From Maribacter sp. MMG018 (GTDB taxonomy: Bacteria > Bacteroidota > Bacteroidia > Flavobacteriales > Flavobacteriaceae), in assembly GCF_018100785.1 (NCBI RefSeq), contig NZ_JAGJEC010000001.1, positions 186,001-250,000 on the forward strand: a stretch of DNA of 64,000 nucleotides, given 5' to 3'. The notes beneath the pieces are model-generated. The model saw only the letters and a program-made list of their open reading frames with translations. It made no database searches and was not told the origin of the DNA. Below, one piece after another: positions 1-8,376 of this stretch. The position numbers and the translations under genes are program-made. Numbering within the stretch: position 1 is the stretch's first letter; each line of letters starts with the position of its first letter.

Positions 1-1
1 G

Positions 2-508
2 TCAGGTAGGGCCAAACAAATGAATATGGGAGCCCAAAAAGCTACGGGTGAAATTCTTTATTTTTTACATGTTGACAGTCTTCCCCCTATGGGTTTTGAC
101 CAAAAGATCGTTCAATCATACAATGAAGGGTATAAAACAGGATGCTTCCGACTAAAATTTGATACCCAAAGCTATTTTTTGGGATTCTTTGCCTGGTTTA
201 CAAAGATCAACCAACCTATATGCCGTGGCGGAGACCAATCATTATTCATATCAAAAGAACTCTTTATACAACTAAAGGGATTTAATGAGGACTATATAAT
301 TTATGAGGACAATGAGTTTATTCGACGTATTTATAAGGCAACCTCTTTTAAGGTTATAGACGATTTCATCGAAACTTCCACTAGAAGATATAAAAAACAC
401 GGAAACGTACGGTTACAGTATCATTTTGCAATGATACACCTAAAGCATTATTTGGGCAGTGGACCACAAACCTTGCTCAATTATTACAAAAAGCACATTG
501 CACTTTAA
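2..508 (+). CDS. TIGR04283-type glycosyltransferase (GT2), 5'-truncated
   Basis: Family 2 glycosyltransferase whose beginning lies outside the window: the frame is open to base 2 and starts in the conserved stretch GRAKQMNMGAQKATG, followed by LYFLHVDSLPP, equivalent to the usual FLHADT metal-binding motif (here HVDS). The acceptor-side part (GGDQSLFISKELF, then EDNEFIRR) is complete. These motifs fit TIGR04283, a family named as arsenosugar-biosynthesis glycosyltransferases because it neighbours the radical SAM protein ArsS. The other members would have to lie to the left of the window. An ATG at base 20 is internal to the conserved motif and is not the real start. The gene converges on the amidase with one base between stops. 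Confidence 0.8.
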   Translation, partial: SGRAKQMNMGAQKATGEILYFLHVDSLPPMGFDQKIVQSYNEGYKTGCFRLKFDTQSYFLGFFAWFTKINQPICRGGDQSLFISKELFIQLKGFNEDYIIYEDNEFIRRIYKATSFKVIDDFIETSTRRYKKHGNVRLQYHFAMIHLKHYLGSGPQTLLNYYKKHIAL

Positions 509-509
509 G

Positions 510-1547
510 CTACCGCTCCTCATAATCCAGGATTAAACCTTCAGAAATCCATTTTGCCAAAGCCTGCCTATTGTCCGGCTCCAAAATTCTACGTTGATCT
601 TTCTTGTTCTGTATGTTTCCTATTTCTATAAAGGCCATGGCAGGGTGCGTTTTTTTAACCAAGTATAAAGATGTGCGATCTTCAAAAGTACCCGAATAAG
701 TACGGTTGGGCTGATACTTTTTATATTTGGTCTGAAAGGTCTTGTGAATATTCTCGGCCAATCGTTTTCCATTTTTACTTTTTTCATGATGGTAGAAAAA
801 CACATCTATATTTTGCCCCTTGCTTCTACTATCTACATGGGTTACGATCAACCGCTGGTAGGCTCCCTTGTTCTTTTTATAGAGATTATTTACAATATCG
901 ACCCTTTGCCTAAGTCTGGCCAGTTGGTTTAACGGAATGGTCTTGTCGGGGTAAGCGACCTCATCGTTATCTATCTCCAAGATTCTTTCTTCACGAATAC
1001 CATCATCTTCATCCCTTATAATGATGTACACCTTAGCTCCATGGGCCAACAATTCTTTTGCCAAACGCAATGTTATATCATAGGCGTACTCATCTTCTGC
1101 AATGGGTTTACCTTTATATACCGCCATAGCACCGGGATCGGGACCTCCATGACCCGAAACCAGATAATAAACGGCTCCTTTTAATCGTTCGCTTTTTGGC
1201 AAGACTATCTTGTGGTCCTCACCAAAAATATCATAGGCCTTACCTTCTATTTTCTTTACTTTCTTGGATTGTTCTTGCAACGAACTTTCAATAGGCACGT
1301 TAGCCAATGCCACTTTCGGAATCGCATAGGTTTGCCCTTCATAAAGATGAACGCTATCTCTAAGATTATCTATATTAACACTTACAAACTCATCATAATA
1401 TTCGTAAGGGTCCACCCCATGCTTTCTTAACAACGATAAAATACCGTCGCCCTTTTCTGCGGTTATCGTTGCCAAAGTATCTTGAGAGCACACCACATGG
1501 ATCTGCCCTAAACATAAAAAACAAGTAATTATAAGTTTATACATCAC
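510..1547 (-). CDS. N-acetylmuramoyl-L-alanine amidase (Amidase_3) with LysM-like N-terminus
   Basis: Secreted peptidoglycan amidase of 345 residues. A signal peptide covers about residues 1-22, a LysM-like segment (EKGDGILSLLRKHGVDP, then GQTYAIP) about 24-77, and the catalytic domain about 120-340. The zinc-site and catalytic residues expected for Amidase_3 are present: His133 in SGHGGPDPGA, Glu153, His237 in VTHVDS and Glu308 in FIEIGN. It would cleave the MurNAc-L-Ala bond in the periplasm, in cell separation or wall turnover. A diverged paralogue lies immediately upstream on the same strand, 48 bases away, so the two may be co-transcribed. Confidence 0.85.
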   Translation of the reverse strand: MMYKLIITCFLCLGQIHVVCSQDTLATITAEKGDGILSLLRKHGVDPYEYYDEFVSVNIDNLRDSVHLYEGQTYAIPKVALANVPIESSLQEQSKKVKKIEGKAYDIFGEDHKIVLPKSERLKGAVYYLVSGHGGPDPGAMAVYKGKPIAEDEYAYDITLRLAKELLAHGAKVYIIIRDEDDGIREERILEIDNDEVAYPDKTIPLNQLARLRQRVDIVNNLYKKNKGAYQRLIVTHVDSRSKGQNIDVFFYHHEKSKNGKRLAENIHKTFQTKYKKYQPNRTYSGTFEDRTSLYLVKKTHPAMAFIEIGNIQNKKDQRRILEPDNRQALAKWISEGLILDYEER

Positions 1548-1595
1548 AAAAAATTGAAAACAAAGTTCATGCCGAACAAAAAAGCTAAAAATATA

Positions 1596-2543
1596 TTATT
1601 TTTCAAAAGTCAAATTCGCATGGTCTTGCAGAATACCATCCTTTAAAATATTTACCAACAACTTCTTATCTGTCTTTACCTTGATTCCTTTTTCAGACGG
1701 ATCAGATGTTTCCTTAAAGTCCAAGGTTATGACCGGGGGCAGTACATTCTTCGCAAAGAAAACACGCACCCCATCATCAAATGAAGAAATACCGTCTTTA
1801 GCGGCCGTACTTTTTAGAGCATTCTTTCTTATCACCTTTTGAAGGTTCTTTGCGAGTTTCTCGCCTTGTTGGCTTTCATTAAAATAGTGGACCGAAACGG
1901 TCATGTTCTTTTCATTTTCAAGCTGGTCCTCGAACAACAATAGCCGTTGGTAACTACCATTATGTTTTATATACTTTTTATTTACAATGCTGGAATACTC
2001 CCCATAAATGGTTTTTTTTCCCGTCAGACCATTACTATCTCTTTCAATATTCTCTTCCAAAGAATCGCTCTGTAACACATACACTCTTGCCCCTCTCTCT
2101 AACAGATCCTTAGAGAGATGCTGCACCATATCGCCAAAGTTATTCTTATCCTTTCCATAACCTGAGTTTACCAGATAATACACGGTGTTTTTTAAGCTAC
2201 TATCCTTAGCTTTCATCAACATCAATCTGTTTTTATCGAATATTGGCTCTTCTTGCAAAGTACCTACCGATATTTTTATGCCCATATTTTTGAACGAGTC
2301 GGGGGCCAAGGGCAAAATGTATTTTTTTCCGATAATCAATTCACTACCGTTTTTAATATTGCCTTCGTTCAGCAACAAGAACTTTTCGTAATATTTTACG
2401 GGATCCATGCCCGATTTTCTCAGTATCGAAAAAATACCGTCTCCCTTTTCCGCAACAATAGTGTCGTTTGAATATTGGGCAGAAATGGAGCTTAAAACAA
2501 AGAAAAAAACCAAAAAAGGGTAGCGAATTACGTTAATGTACAT
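1596..2543 (-). CDS. Degenerate paralogue of the neighbouring amidase, probably non-catalytic
   Basis: A 315-residue secreted protein clearly duplicated from the adjacent amidase. It shares the signal peptide layout, the N-terminal segment (EKGDGIFSILRKSGMDP) and the block VYYLV, followed by LERGARVYVLQSD. In the catalytic domain the zinc site is lost: SGHGGPD reads SGYGKD (His to Tyr129), the His in VTHVDS has become LLFEDQL, and FIEIGN reads TLDFKE. It may bind peptidoglycan or regulate its partner; that is inference. I chose the ATG at 2543. The upstream in-frame TTG at 2564 would only add seven residues before a normal signal peptide. Confidence 0.75.
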   Translation of the reverse strand: MYINVIRYPFLVFFFVLSSISAQYSNDTIVAEKGDGIFSILRKSGMDPVKYYEKFLLLNEGNIKNGSELIIGKKYILPLAPDSFKNMGIKISVGTLQEEPIFDKNRLMLMKAKDSSLKNTVYYLVNSGYGKDKNNFGDMVQHLSKDLLERGARVYVLQSDSLEENIERDSNGLTGKKTIYGEYSSIVNKKYIKHNGSYQRLLLFEDQLENEKNMTVSVHYFNESQQGEKLAKNLQKVIRKNALKSTAAKDGISSFDDGVRVFFAKNVLPPVITLDFKETSDPSEKGIKVKTDKKLLVNILKDGILQDHANLTFEK

Positions 2544-2649
2544 AGTATAGTGTTCCTTATACAAATATTACCAAAAATTATATCGGCGACAAAAAAGAAA
2601 TCGCACTTTACATAAATGACACCGAGCAGATACGACGCAAAGAGACCCT

Positions 2650-3657
2650 TTAGTTCATGTAAGAACCGTAATGCTCCTGTATTACTTGTTGGGCCGGTTT
2701 GTTCTGCGGTGTAAACCTATTATCGGAAGCTCCCCCAGATTTTTCGTGTTTTATGAACCATTTCCATACATAACCGCCAGCAAACCAATCTTCTCCCCAA
2801 AACTCTTCAAAAATCGCTCTTTTAGCATTGGTCTGCCCCTCTAGGTTAACCCCCTCCTCGGTGCGATCTACAAGCCAAGGTTTTTTTGCCGTATAATCCA
2901 TACTACGGTATCCATATTCGGTAAACAAAATAGGCCTTTCATTCGCTTTCGAAATTTCCGCTATCTTATTCTTCCATGGTTGCCAACCTTCTTTTAGCTC
3001 GTTAACAGAAGGTGTTTTAGATTCTGATAAAGGAAAATAGGCATCGATACCTATATAGTCCAATTCTTTCCAAAACGGTGTTTTGCCAAACTCGTCCCAG
3101 TTAGAGGCATAGGTCAATTTTCCGTTATATATTTTTCGAATCTTCTTAATTAAAGATTGCCAATATTCAGGTCTGTTGGCAATAAAGGTTTCCAACTCGG
3201 TGCCAATACAAAAAATTGGCGCTTCTGTTTCTTCCGCAAGTTCAGCATAGCTTATTATGAATTTTTCATACGAAGATTCCAATAGCTTCCAACTTTCTTC
3301 TGATTCTATTTTTATGGCTCCTGTAAATTGACCGTGACCGATCCATATTTGGGGTTTTACCATCACCTTTATGCCATTTTTACGAAGCATTTCTATATAC
3401 TGTTTGGCTCCTTTTCTAGTCTCACCAAACCACTGGCGCTCTGTATCGAAAATAATTTTTGGAGAATTGACATCCCTGATAAAACCAAAGGGCATGACCG
3501 CAGCACTATTGGCATTTATTTTTAAAAGCTCATCCACATGCGACTGCGCCACTTCTTCCCTAGATGCCACAAAACTTACTCCGTTTATTTTTTTCTGGGC
3601 CTTTCCCGAGCAACAAAATTGCATGCAGCACAAAAAAAGAAGTCCTAATCTTTTCAT
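2650..3657 (-). CDS. GH113-like glycoside hydrolase, secreted
   Basis: A 335-residue TIM-barrel hydrolase resembling glycoside hydrolase family 113 (beta-1,4-mannanases of clan GH-A). The candidate acid/base is Glu154 in IGTELE and the candidate nucleophile Glu247 in FTEYGYRS, separated as expected for clan A. The aromatic-rich blocks MVKPQIWIG and IGIDAYFP also fit. The N-terminus is hydrophobic with several cysteines (FLCCMQFCCSGKAQ). It could be a lipoprotein signal or a cleaved signal ending at Ala-Gln, and I cannot decide which. There is no SusC/SusD pair nearby, so this is not an obvious polysaccharide utilisation locus. Substrate is not shown by sequence. Confidence 0.7.
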   Translation of the reverse strand: MKRLGLLFLCCMQFCCSGKAQKKINGVSFVASREEVAQSHVDELLKINANSAAVMPFGFIRDVNSPKIIFDTERQWFGETRKGAKQYIEMLRKNGIKVMVKPQIWIGHGQFTGAIKIESEESWKLLESSYEKFIISYAELAEETEAPIFCIGTELETFIANRPEYWQSLIKKIRKIYNGKLTYASNWDEFGKTPFWKELDYIGIDAYFPLSESKTPSVNELKEGWQPWKNKIAEISKANERPILFTEYGYRSMDYTAKKPWLVDRTEEGVNLEGQTNAKRAIFEEFWGEDWFAGGYVWKWFIKHEKSGGASDNRFTPQNKPAQQVIQEHYGSYMN

Positions 3658-3754
3658 AGTTGAACATTATGACTTCTAAAATAGTTTTTTTTAGAATGGC
3701 TTTTCACCCCATTGTAGCGAATACTATGTTAAACTTACCACAAAACAAAAAGGG

Positions 3755-4477
3755 TCAATGTTTATCGTTAAGGCTCCAATCGTATGGGTAATAAGACAAT
3801 ATTGCTTTTTCTGGCAGCTTTTCTTTCCTATACCGATTTATAAAATCTTTTAAAGAAAGGTCGTTTTTAACAAAATCACCATGGTACCATTCAAAAATCT
3901 GCGACACTTCTACTTTATTCTTATCTACTTTTATAAAATTAGGATCGTTAAGCGCCTTTACCGTTTGCTCTTGCAGTTGTTCTTTTAACAATAATGGCCT
4001 GTATGCCCCATCCTTTATCGACGGGCAACCTAACCCGGCACATACGAGTACAAAATGAAACCTTGGTTCGTTCGGAAAATTTGCCCTAAGCAGCTTGTTT
4101 TCAATATCGTTTAAGGTAAGGTCTATACCTTCTGCCCTAAATGTTTTCTTATCAAAAAAGTCTGGAACGTCCAATGGGGAGCCTATGGGGTAATTTTCTA
4201 TAACACCCTTAATGACCAAGAGATTATAAGTATTGATCCAAAAAGCCTGATAATTTGAGCTATCCGATTTAGAGACAGAAATTGTCCGGGCCATTTGCAA
4301 TGCATCCCATAACCCCTTTGGGTCTTTTTTAATGTCGGCATATTTGACCCTACCATTCTCCACATGGGTATTCAAGAATTTATCCGTATGGTCTATATAG
4401 TTCGATAGTTCTTGTCCACTGACAACAAAACCGATCATAAACGCACAAACACTGCCCCATAAAAATTTCTTCATCAT
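3755..4477 (-). CDS. DUF547 domain protein, secreted
   Basis: A 240-residue protein with a signal peptide (about residues 1-21, ending VVSG-QE) followed by a DUF547 domain. Recognisable blocks are QAFWINTYNLLVIKGVI and FVLVCAGLGCPSI, with the characteristic Gly-Cys-Pro. The biochemical function of DUF547 is unknown. Members frequently occur in Bacteroidota near radical SAM/arsenosugar-type glycosyltransferase genes, matching the TIGR04283 gene 3 kb away, but the two genes are not contiguous here. It is divergently arranged with the flavoprotein gene at 4642. Confidence 0.75.
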   Translation of the reverse strand: MMKKFLWGSVCAFMIGFVVSGQELSNYIDHTDKFLNTHVENGRVKYADIKKDPKGLWDALQMARTISVSKSDSSNYQAFWINTYNLLVIKGVIENYPIGSPLDVPDFFDKKTFRAEGIDLTLNDIENKLLRANFPNEPRFHFVLVCAGLGCPSIKDGAYRPLLLKEQLQEQTVKALNDPNFIKVDKNKVEVSQIFEWYHGDFVKNDLSLKDFINRYRKEKLPEKAILSYYPYDWSLNDKH

Positions 4478-4525
4478 ATCAAGTTAAGAAACAACCATTT
4501 TAATTCTGAGTCGCAAATAACCTTG

Positions 4526-4533
4526 CAAACCTA
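4526..4533 (-). promoter_or_regulatory. Candidate Bacteroidota -7 box for the DUF547 gene
   Basis: On the minus strand these bases read TAGGTTTG, an exact match to the TAnnTTTG -7 consensus of Bacteroidota, 48 bases upstream of the ATG at 4477. I found no TTG at the ideal 19-base spacing, so the call rests on the -7 element and position alone. Confidence 0.35.
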
Positions 4534-4641
4534 CGCTATGAATAAAAATTTAACCCCTCTATATTTAAATTCATTCTAAATAACCCTTCATTGTTAAGTA
4601 ATTACCTTTATCATCGACACATCATGTAATAAAACTAACCT

Positions 4642-5988
4642 ATGGAGCATGTTCTCATAATCGGAAATGGTATATCTGGTATCACTTTGGCTAGACACAT
4701 CAGAAAATTATCCGATAAACAAATTACGGTAGTATCCTCGGAAACCGATTATTTTTTCTCACGTACGGCCCTCATGTATGTCTACATGGGCCACATGAAA
4801 TTTGAACATACCCAACCTTACGAAAACTGGTTTTGGAAAAAAAACAGGATCGATCTAGTAAAGGGGTATGTGCAAAAGGTACATACTTCGGATAAAAAGG
4901 TGGAGCTATCCAACGGAGCGTTCATTACCTATGATAAATTAGTGATCGCAACAGGATCTAAACCCAATAAATTTGGTTGGCCCGGTCAAGACCTAAAAGG
5001 GGTGCAAGGTCTATATTCCAAACAAGACCTCGATAATTTAGAGAAATACGCCCCTAACAAAAAACAATGCAAAAGAGCGGTTATCGTTGGCGGGGGCCTC
5101 ATCGGCATAGAAATGGCCGAAATGTTGAGAAGCCGAGAAATTCCTGTTACTTTTTTAGTACGGGAAACAAGTTTTTGGAACGGTGTTTTACCCGCTGGTG
5201 AATCACAAATGATCAACGAACATATCGCCGAACACCATATAGACCTTCGCCTAAACACCAATTTAAAAGAAATATTAGCAGATGAAAATGGGCAGGCCAA
5301 AGCCGTTGTTACCGATAAGGGAGATACTATACCATGTAGTTTAGTAGGGTTGACCGCGGGTGTAACCCCAAATATTGACTTTCTAAAAGATTCGAAAATT
5401 GAGATAGGCAGAGGCGTCAAGGTCAATAGATTTTTAGAAACCAATATCTCCGATGTATACGCCATTGGCGATTGTGCGGAACAACACGAGGCAATAGGCA
5501 ATCGTAGACCCATAGAAGCAGTATGGTATACCGGCAGAATGATGGGAGAGACCTTGGCACAGACCATTTGCGGAAACCCAATGGAGTATAGACCAGGCCA
5601 TTGGTTCAACTCTGCAAAGTTTCTCGATATTGAATATCAAACCTATGGCTGGGTCTTTAGTGAACGTAACAAAAAAGACCATGAAGAACATTTTCATTGG
5701 CGTCACCCAAAAGAAAATATCTGCATTACCGTAGCCTATCACAAAGACACCAAAAAGTTTCTTGGCATCAATACCTTCGGTATTCGCATGCGACATATCA
5801 TGTTTGATCGTTGGCTAACGGAAGAACGAGACATAGATTATGTAATGCAACATCTAAAAGATGCCAATTTTGACCCAGAATTTTATTCACATTACGAAGA
5901 ACAGATCATTTTAAAATACAACTCGGTTATGCACACCAGCTTATCCGTAAAGAAAAAAAGTTGGAAACGAATTTTTAGCAAAGCTTAA
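4642..5988 (+). CDS. FAD-dependent NAD(P)H oxidoreductase
   Basis: A 448-residue flavoprotein of the pyridine nucleotide-disulfide oxidoreductase class 2 fold. It has an N-terminal FAD-binding motif IIGNGISGITLARHI, an internal nucleotide-binding motif VIVGGGLIGIEMAEML near residues 150-170, and a second FAD contact VYAIGDCAE near 275. It has no redox-active CxxC of thioredoxin or lipoamide reductases. No signal peptide is visible, so it is cytoplasmic. The next gene, 11 bases downstream, encodes a membrane polyferredoxin, suggesting that the two pass electrons between NAD(P)H and membrane Fe-S centres. The C-terminal 90 residues do not resemble a domain I recognise. Confidence 0.8.
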   Translation: MEHVLIIGNGISGITLARHIRKLSDKQITVVSSETDYFFSRTALMYVYMGHMKFEHTQPYENWFWKKNRIDLVKGYVQKVHTSDKKVELSNGAFITYDKLVIATGSKPNKFGWPGQDLKGVQGLYSKQDLDNLEKYAPNKKQCKRAVIVGGGLIGIEMAEMLRSREIPVTFLVRETSFWNGVLPAGESQMINEHIAEHHIDLRLNTNLKEILADENGQAKAVVTDKGDTIPCSLVGLTAGVTPNIDFLKDSKIEIGRGVKVNRFLETNISDVYAIGDCAEQHEAIGNRRPIEAVWYTGRMMGETLAQTICGNPMEYRPGHWFNSAKFLDIEYQTYGWVFSERNKKDHEEHFHWRHPKENICITVAYHKDTKKFLGINTFGIRMRHIMFDRWLTEERDIDYVMQHLKDANFDPEFYSHYEEQIILKYNSVMHTSLSVKKKSWKRIFSKA

Positions 5989-5999
5989 CCAAACACGAA

Positions 6000-7580
6000 A
6001 TGAAAGCAATTAAGAATATAGGACTGGTTATCTTTTTAGTAGGACTGGCCACTTTTACGGTACTACCGATTATAGGTACTTACAGGTTAGACCAAAACAC
6101 CTTTGAAGAAATCATTAAGGACAAAAACATTAAAAGCGATGTTTTTATCCAGTCTATAAACCAAAATGTGATAGGTAAAGAATTCAATGGCATGTTGAAT
6201 TTATCTCCAGCTATTACCACTGCCTTGGAAGATGCCAATACACAGCATCGAAAGAACAAGGAATATAAAAAAGTAATCTATACCAGTGGTCATGATATGG
6301 CCGCCTTGGTAGGAAAGAAATCAGGAACAGGCTTTATAACCGAAAACAAAGGTCTTATGTGGTTTTTTACCTTTGGCCTAGGTATTATTGGAGCATTAAT
6401 GTTTATTCTGCCCAATATTATACTCTTGGGCAAAAAAGGAATCAAGAATGATGGCATCTACCACCAGAGTGCCACAAACAGAGGATGGATCGCTTGGATG
6501 GTATTCATATTTCTGGTTTCGTTTTATTTGGTACTGTATTTTCGTCCGGAATATGCCGTAAACTGGACATTTTTAGTTGACCCAATTAGTGAAAGTCTCA
6601 GCGGCAACCCTGCCGGCCATTGGTTTGTATATGGCTTCATGTATTGTGTAGTGATGACCGTTATGGCCGTACGCATGTATATTAAATACCGTCATAACGT
6701 TTACCAAATGGTACGTACCACATCTGTACTGTTCTTTCAAATCGTTTTTGCTTTCTTGATACCAGAAATCATGGTGCGCTTACAGATGCCATACTACGAT
6801 TTTAAGAACGCATTTCCCTTAGACTACGATTTCTTTTTTCAATGGAATTTAAAATCATTGCTCAATAGTGGTGGAATAGGATTATTTATTCTAGTATGGG
6901 GTATTGTACTGACCTTGGTTATTGTACCGGTCATGGTCTACTTCTTTGGAAAAAGATGGTATTGCTCTTGGGTCTGTGGTTGTGGAGGACTGGCAGAAAC
7001 ATTGGGTGACCCCTACCGCCAACATTCAAGCAAATCATTATTTTCTTGGAAAGTAGAACGTTGGTTAATACACGGGGTCTTGCTTTTTGCCCTGATCATG
7101 ACAGGTATGACCCTATATAGTTTCTTCGCCGAATCTGGCACTGTATTGGGCATTAAGACCCAAAGTGTTCAAAATGCGTATAGTTTATTGATCGGCGCCA
7201 TCTTTGCCGGGGTTATCGGAACCGGGTTCTACCCTATTTTCGGTAATCGCGTGTGGTGTAGGTTCGGGTGTCCGCTAGCTGCATATCTGGGCTTTGTACA
7301 ACGTTTTAAATCGCGCTTTAGAATAACCACCAATGGTGGACAATGTATTTCTTGCGGCAACTGTTCTACCTATTGCGAGCAAGGTATTGATGTACGTGCG
7401 TATGCACAAAAAGGAGAGAACATAATACGATCTAGTTGTGTGGGTTGCGGCATTTGTTCAGCGGTATGCCCAAGAGGAGTTCTTAAACTAGAGAACGGCC
7501 CTGAGAAAGGAAGAATAAACCCCACCGAGGTATTACTAGGAAACGATGTGGACCTTATGCAATTGGTGAACAAAAAATAG
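6000..7580 (+). CDS. Membrane polyferredoxin (NapH/CcoG/NosR-like 4Fe-4S protein)
   Basis: A 526-residue integral membrane electron-transfer protein. One N-terminal TM segment (about residues 8-28) is followed by a hydrophilic loop to about 115, probably extracytoplasmic, and then six or more TM segments. The conserved cysteine motifs CSWVCGCGG and CRFGCPLA are typical of the NapH/NosR/CcoG polyferredoxin group. Two 4Fe-4S clusters are predicted near the C-terminus from CISCGNCSTYC and CVGCGICSAVC (both C-x2-C-x2-C-x3-C), followed by Glu or Pro. Its pairing with the upstream flavoprotein suggests a two-gene redox module. The electron acceptor is unknown: no nap, nos or cco genes are in the window. 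Confidence 0.8.
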   Translation: MKAIKNIGLVIFLVGLATFTVLPIIGTYRLDQNTFEEIIKDKNIKSDVFIQSINQNVIGKEFNGMLNLSPAITTALEDANTQHRKNKEYKKVIYTSGHDMAALVGKKSGTGFITENKGLMWFFTFGLGIIGALMFILPNIILLGKKGIKNDGIYHQSATNRGWIAWMVFIFLVSFYLVLYFRPEYAVNWTFLVDPISESLSGNPAGHWFVYGFMYCVVMTVMAVRMYIKYRHNVYQMVRTTSVLFFQIVFAFLIPEIMVRLQMPYYDFKNAFPLDYDFFFQWNLKSLLNSGGIGLFILVWGIVLTLVIVPVMVYFFGKRWYCSWVCGCGGLAETLGDPYRQHSSKSLFSWKVERWLIHGVLLFALIMTGMTLYSFFAESGTVLGIKTQSVQNAYSLLIGAIFAGVIGTGFYPIFGNRVWCRFGCPLAAYLGFVQRFKSRFRITTNGGQCISCGNCSTYCEQGIDVRAYAQKGENIIRSSCVGCGICSAVCPRGVLKLENGPEKGRINPTEVLLGNDVDLMQLVNKK

Positions 7581-7685
7581 ATTGTTTTACAAACAGAGAC
7601 AGGTTCTCATTTAAATTCATAAACTTTGTCCACGATTTTACTATGGGTACCCTCATGGTAAAAAGATATTACCCTTAGTAGTATT

Positions 7686-8375
7686 ATGGTAAATATTAAA
7701 GTTATTATTCCCGCTTTTAACGAGGCAGATTCTATTGCCAGCGTCATAAACGAACTTCCTAAAACGGTTTCGGAGACCATTGTCGTAAACAATAATTCTT
7801 CTGATGAAACGGTAAAAAATGCCGAATCGGCAGGTGCAACCGTATTGACAGAGAAAAGAAAAGGGTATGGCTATGCCTGCCTTTGCGGAATGGATTATGT
7901 TGCCAAACAGTCTAAAAAACCAGATATTATCGTATTTATCGACGGTGACTATTCCGATTATCCGGAAGAATTAGACAAAATAGTGGCCCCCATTATAGAA
8001 AATGACCTTGATTTTGTGGTTGGGGCCAGAAAAAAAAGTTTGAGAGAAGAAGGATCCATGACCCCACAACAAGTTTTTGGCAACTGGTTGGCCACTTTTC
8101 TAATGCAATTGTTTTTTAGGGCAAAATTTACGGATTTAGGACCTTTTAGAGCCATAAAATATGAAAAGCTCAAAGAATTGGAAATGGAAGACAAAACTTA
8201 TGGGTGGACAGTAGAAATGCAATTGAAAATTTTACGAAAAAAAATGACATATACCGAAGTACCAGTACGTTACAAAAAAAGAATTGGAGTCTCTAAAGTG
8301 TCTGGTACAGTAAAAGGTAGTATCTTTGCTGGCATCAAAATATTGGGTTGGATCTTTAAATACAGTATAAAATAA
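7686..8375 (+). CDS. Family 2 glycosyltransferase, polyprenol-phosphate sugar synthase-like
   Basis: A 229-residue soluble GT2 enzyme similar to dolichol/undecaprenol-phosphate mannosyl- or glucosyltransferases. It has VIIPAFNEADSI at the N-terminus, the DxD-type site IVFIDGDYSDYPE near residue 88, and the acceptor-side LGPFRAIKYE, then YGWTVEMQLK, ending in a basic RYKKRIGVSKVSG. It lacks the C-terminal TM pair of the longer forms. The next gene starts one base after its stop, so they are translationally coupled, and a GT-C membrane transferase follows. This enzyme may load a lipid carrier used by them. Donor and acceptor cannot be read from sequence. Confidence 0.8.
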   Translation: MVNIKVIIPAFNEADSIASVINELPKTVSETIVVNNNSSDETVKNAESAGATVLTEKRKGYGYACLCGMDYVAKQSKKPDIIVFIDGDYSDYPEELDKIVAPIIENDLDFVVGARKKSLREEGSMTPQQVFGNWLATFLMQLFFRAKFTDLGPFRAIKYEKLKELEMEDKTYGWTVEMQLKILRKKMTYTEVPVRYKKRIGVSKVSGTVKGSIFAGIKILGWIFKYSIK

Positions 8376-8376
8376 T

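Noticed and set aside
2650..3657. Polysaccharide utilisation locus around the GH113-like gene
   Set aside because: No SusC/SusD pair, sulfatase or regulator lies nearby in the window.
3674..3696. A/T-only hairpin TTCTAAAA/TTTTAGAA between two minus-strand genes
   Set aside because: Weak stem without G-C strength and without a T-run in the right place; not called a terminator.
4986..5609. 207-codon open frame antisense to the flavoprotein gene
   Set aside because: It is a frame shadow of the strongly conserved flavoprotein; its translation has no recognisable domain.
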